In this document: in pieces, positions 63,267-64,000 of the stretch
Numbering within the stretch: position 1 is the first letter of the stretch
Layout of the letters: each line of letters starts with the position of its first letter
DNA from: Niveispirillum sp.
GTDB taxonomy: Bacteria > Pseudomonadota > Alphaproteobacteria > Azospirillales > Azospirillaceae
Length of the DNA: 64,000 bases
Assembly: GCF_017996735.1 (NCBI RefSeq)
Contig: NZ_JAGOGJ010000008.1
Coordinates: 1-64,000 of the forward strand
Reading direction: 5' to 3'
Program-made: the position numbers and the translations under genes
Notes under the pieces: generated by a model
What the model was told of the DNA's origin: nothing
Databases searched by the model: none
The model's input: only the letters and a program-made list of their open reading frames with translations

Positions 63267-64000
63267 TGTTGCCCGAAAAGCTGACCATCCAGACCCTGAC
63301 CGACCTGTACCGCAGCGGCGCGGCCAGCCCCGTGACGGTGATCGAGGCGGTGTTGGAACGGCTTGCCGCCAATCCCGATCCCGCCGCCTGGATCAGCGTG
63401 GTGCCCGCCGAACAGCTTCGGGCGGAAGCGGCGGCCTTGGCGGCTGCCGGCTATGATCCGTCCAAACCTCTTTGGGGCATCCCCTTTGCGGCCAAGGATA
63501 ATATCGACGCCGCCGGCCTGCCCACCACCGCCGCCTGCCCGGCCTTTGCCTACAACCCAGGAGCCGACAGTACCGTCGTGGCCAGGCTGCGGGCCGCCGG
63601 GGCCATCCTGGTGGGCAAGACCAACCTGGACCAGTTCGCCACCGGCCTGAACGGCACGCGCAGCCCCTATGGGGCCCCGCGCTGTGTGTTCAACGCGGAC
63701 TATATCTCCGGCGGGTCCAGTTCCGGCTCCGCTGTCGCCGTGGCGCGGGGTCAGGTGGCCTTTGCGCTGGGCACTGATACGGCCGGATCCGGCCGGGTTC
63801 CGGCCGCCTTCAACGATCTGGTGGGGATCAAGCCCAGCAAGGGCCTGCTATCCACCAGCGGTCTGGTGCCTGCCTGCCGGTCACAGGATTGCATCACGGT
63901 CCTGTCCCACGATGTGGCGGATGGCGATCTGGTCCGCCATGTGGCCGAAGGGTTCGATGCGGCCGATCCGTTCTCACGGCCCGTGCAGACCCGCCCCCTG
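63266..64000 (+). CDS. atzF: Allophanate hydrolase, N-terminal part (runs off the window)
   Basis: The ATG at 63266 overlaps the carboxylase stop. The 245 visible residues start [18 protein letters not shown] and form an amidase-signature domain: [22 protein letters not shown] with the catalytic Lys, [17 protein letters not shown] with the cis-Ser, and [14 protein letters not shown] with the nucleophilic Ser. That is the allophanate hydrolase type, which splits allophanate to ammonia and CO2. The C-terminal domain is outside the window. Confidence 0.92.
   Translation, partial: MLPEKLTIQTLTDLYRSGAASPVTVIEAVLERLAANPDPAAWISVVPAEQLRAEAAALAAAGYDPSKPLWGIPFAAKDNIDAAGLPTTAACPAFAYNPGADSTVVARLRAAGAILVGKTNLDQFATGLNGTRSPYGAPRCVFNADYISGGSSSGSAVAVARGQVAFALGTDTAGSGRVPAAFNDLVGIKPSKGLLSTSGLVPACRSQDCITVLSHDVADGDLVRHVAEGFDAADPFSRPVQTRPL

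Overview
The window is GC-rich, chromosomal, densely coding DNA from an alphaproteobacterium, most likely a member of the Rhodospirillales near Azospirillum or Niveispirillum. That placement rests on base composition, protein flavour and gene content, not on a marker gene. All functional calls come from reading motifs; no database search was run.

Layout. 1-4758 (minus): Mrp-type Na+/H+ antiporter operon mrpABCD plus the start of mrpE. 4890-16985: housekeeping genes: prmB, nudC, the 4.5S SRP RNA, dnaX-ybaB, recQ, a new 43-residue histidine-rich peptide gene, a ketoacyl-ACP synthase III-like gene divergent from pseG, an orphan Lrp/AsnC ligand-binding domain coupled to a DEAD-box helicase, and an alpha/beta hydrolase. 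17051-20669: iron-type uptake unit (PepSY protein, small membrane protein, TonB-dependent receptor) with a clear promoter and operator-like palindrome. 20715-31530: metabolic and transport genes (M28 peptidase, SDR, LysE exporter, glutamine-synthetase-like enzyme, DUF892 protein, HTH-citrate-synthase fusion, ExuT-like MFS permease, amino-acid permease), with a possible structured RNA upstream of the SDR.

31550-49894 is the most unusual part: twelve genes in two divergent, tightly overlapping operons from a shared intergenic region at 38226-38367. The minus arm encodes a MotA/ExbB-like channel protein with a long helical tail, a MotB/OmpA-like partner, a formylglycine-enzyme-like protein, a zinc-ribbon protein that may carry a degenerate GTPase fold, a multi-pass membrane zinc protein and an unknown protein. 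The plus arm encodes a zinc-ribbon/beta-propeller-like protein, an exported von Willebrand A protein, a small membrane protein, a tubulin/FtsZ-like protein, an Hsp70-like ATPase with an N-terminal zinc ribbon, and a membrane protein with a collagen-like (Gly-Pro-Ala)10 stalk. I infer an envelope-spanning machine driven by ion flow and NTP, probably a conflict or defence system with Zorya-like stator parts. I do not recognise the whole set as a named system.

50021-53066 is a MarR-EmrA-EmrB efflux operon with a near-leaderless promoter. 53141-55029 holds an orphan small DNA-binding-like protein, a solute-binding protein and a UPF0114 membrane protein. 55207-64000 is a guanidine assimilation operon: a sigma-54 promoter, a guanidine-I (ykkC) riboswitch, an ABC transporter, two DUF1989 carboxyguanidine deiminase subunits, guanidine/urea carboxylase and the start of allophanate hydrolase. 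Nitrogen status and guanidine probably both control this operon.
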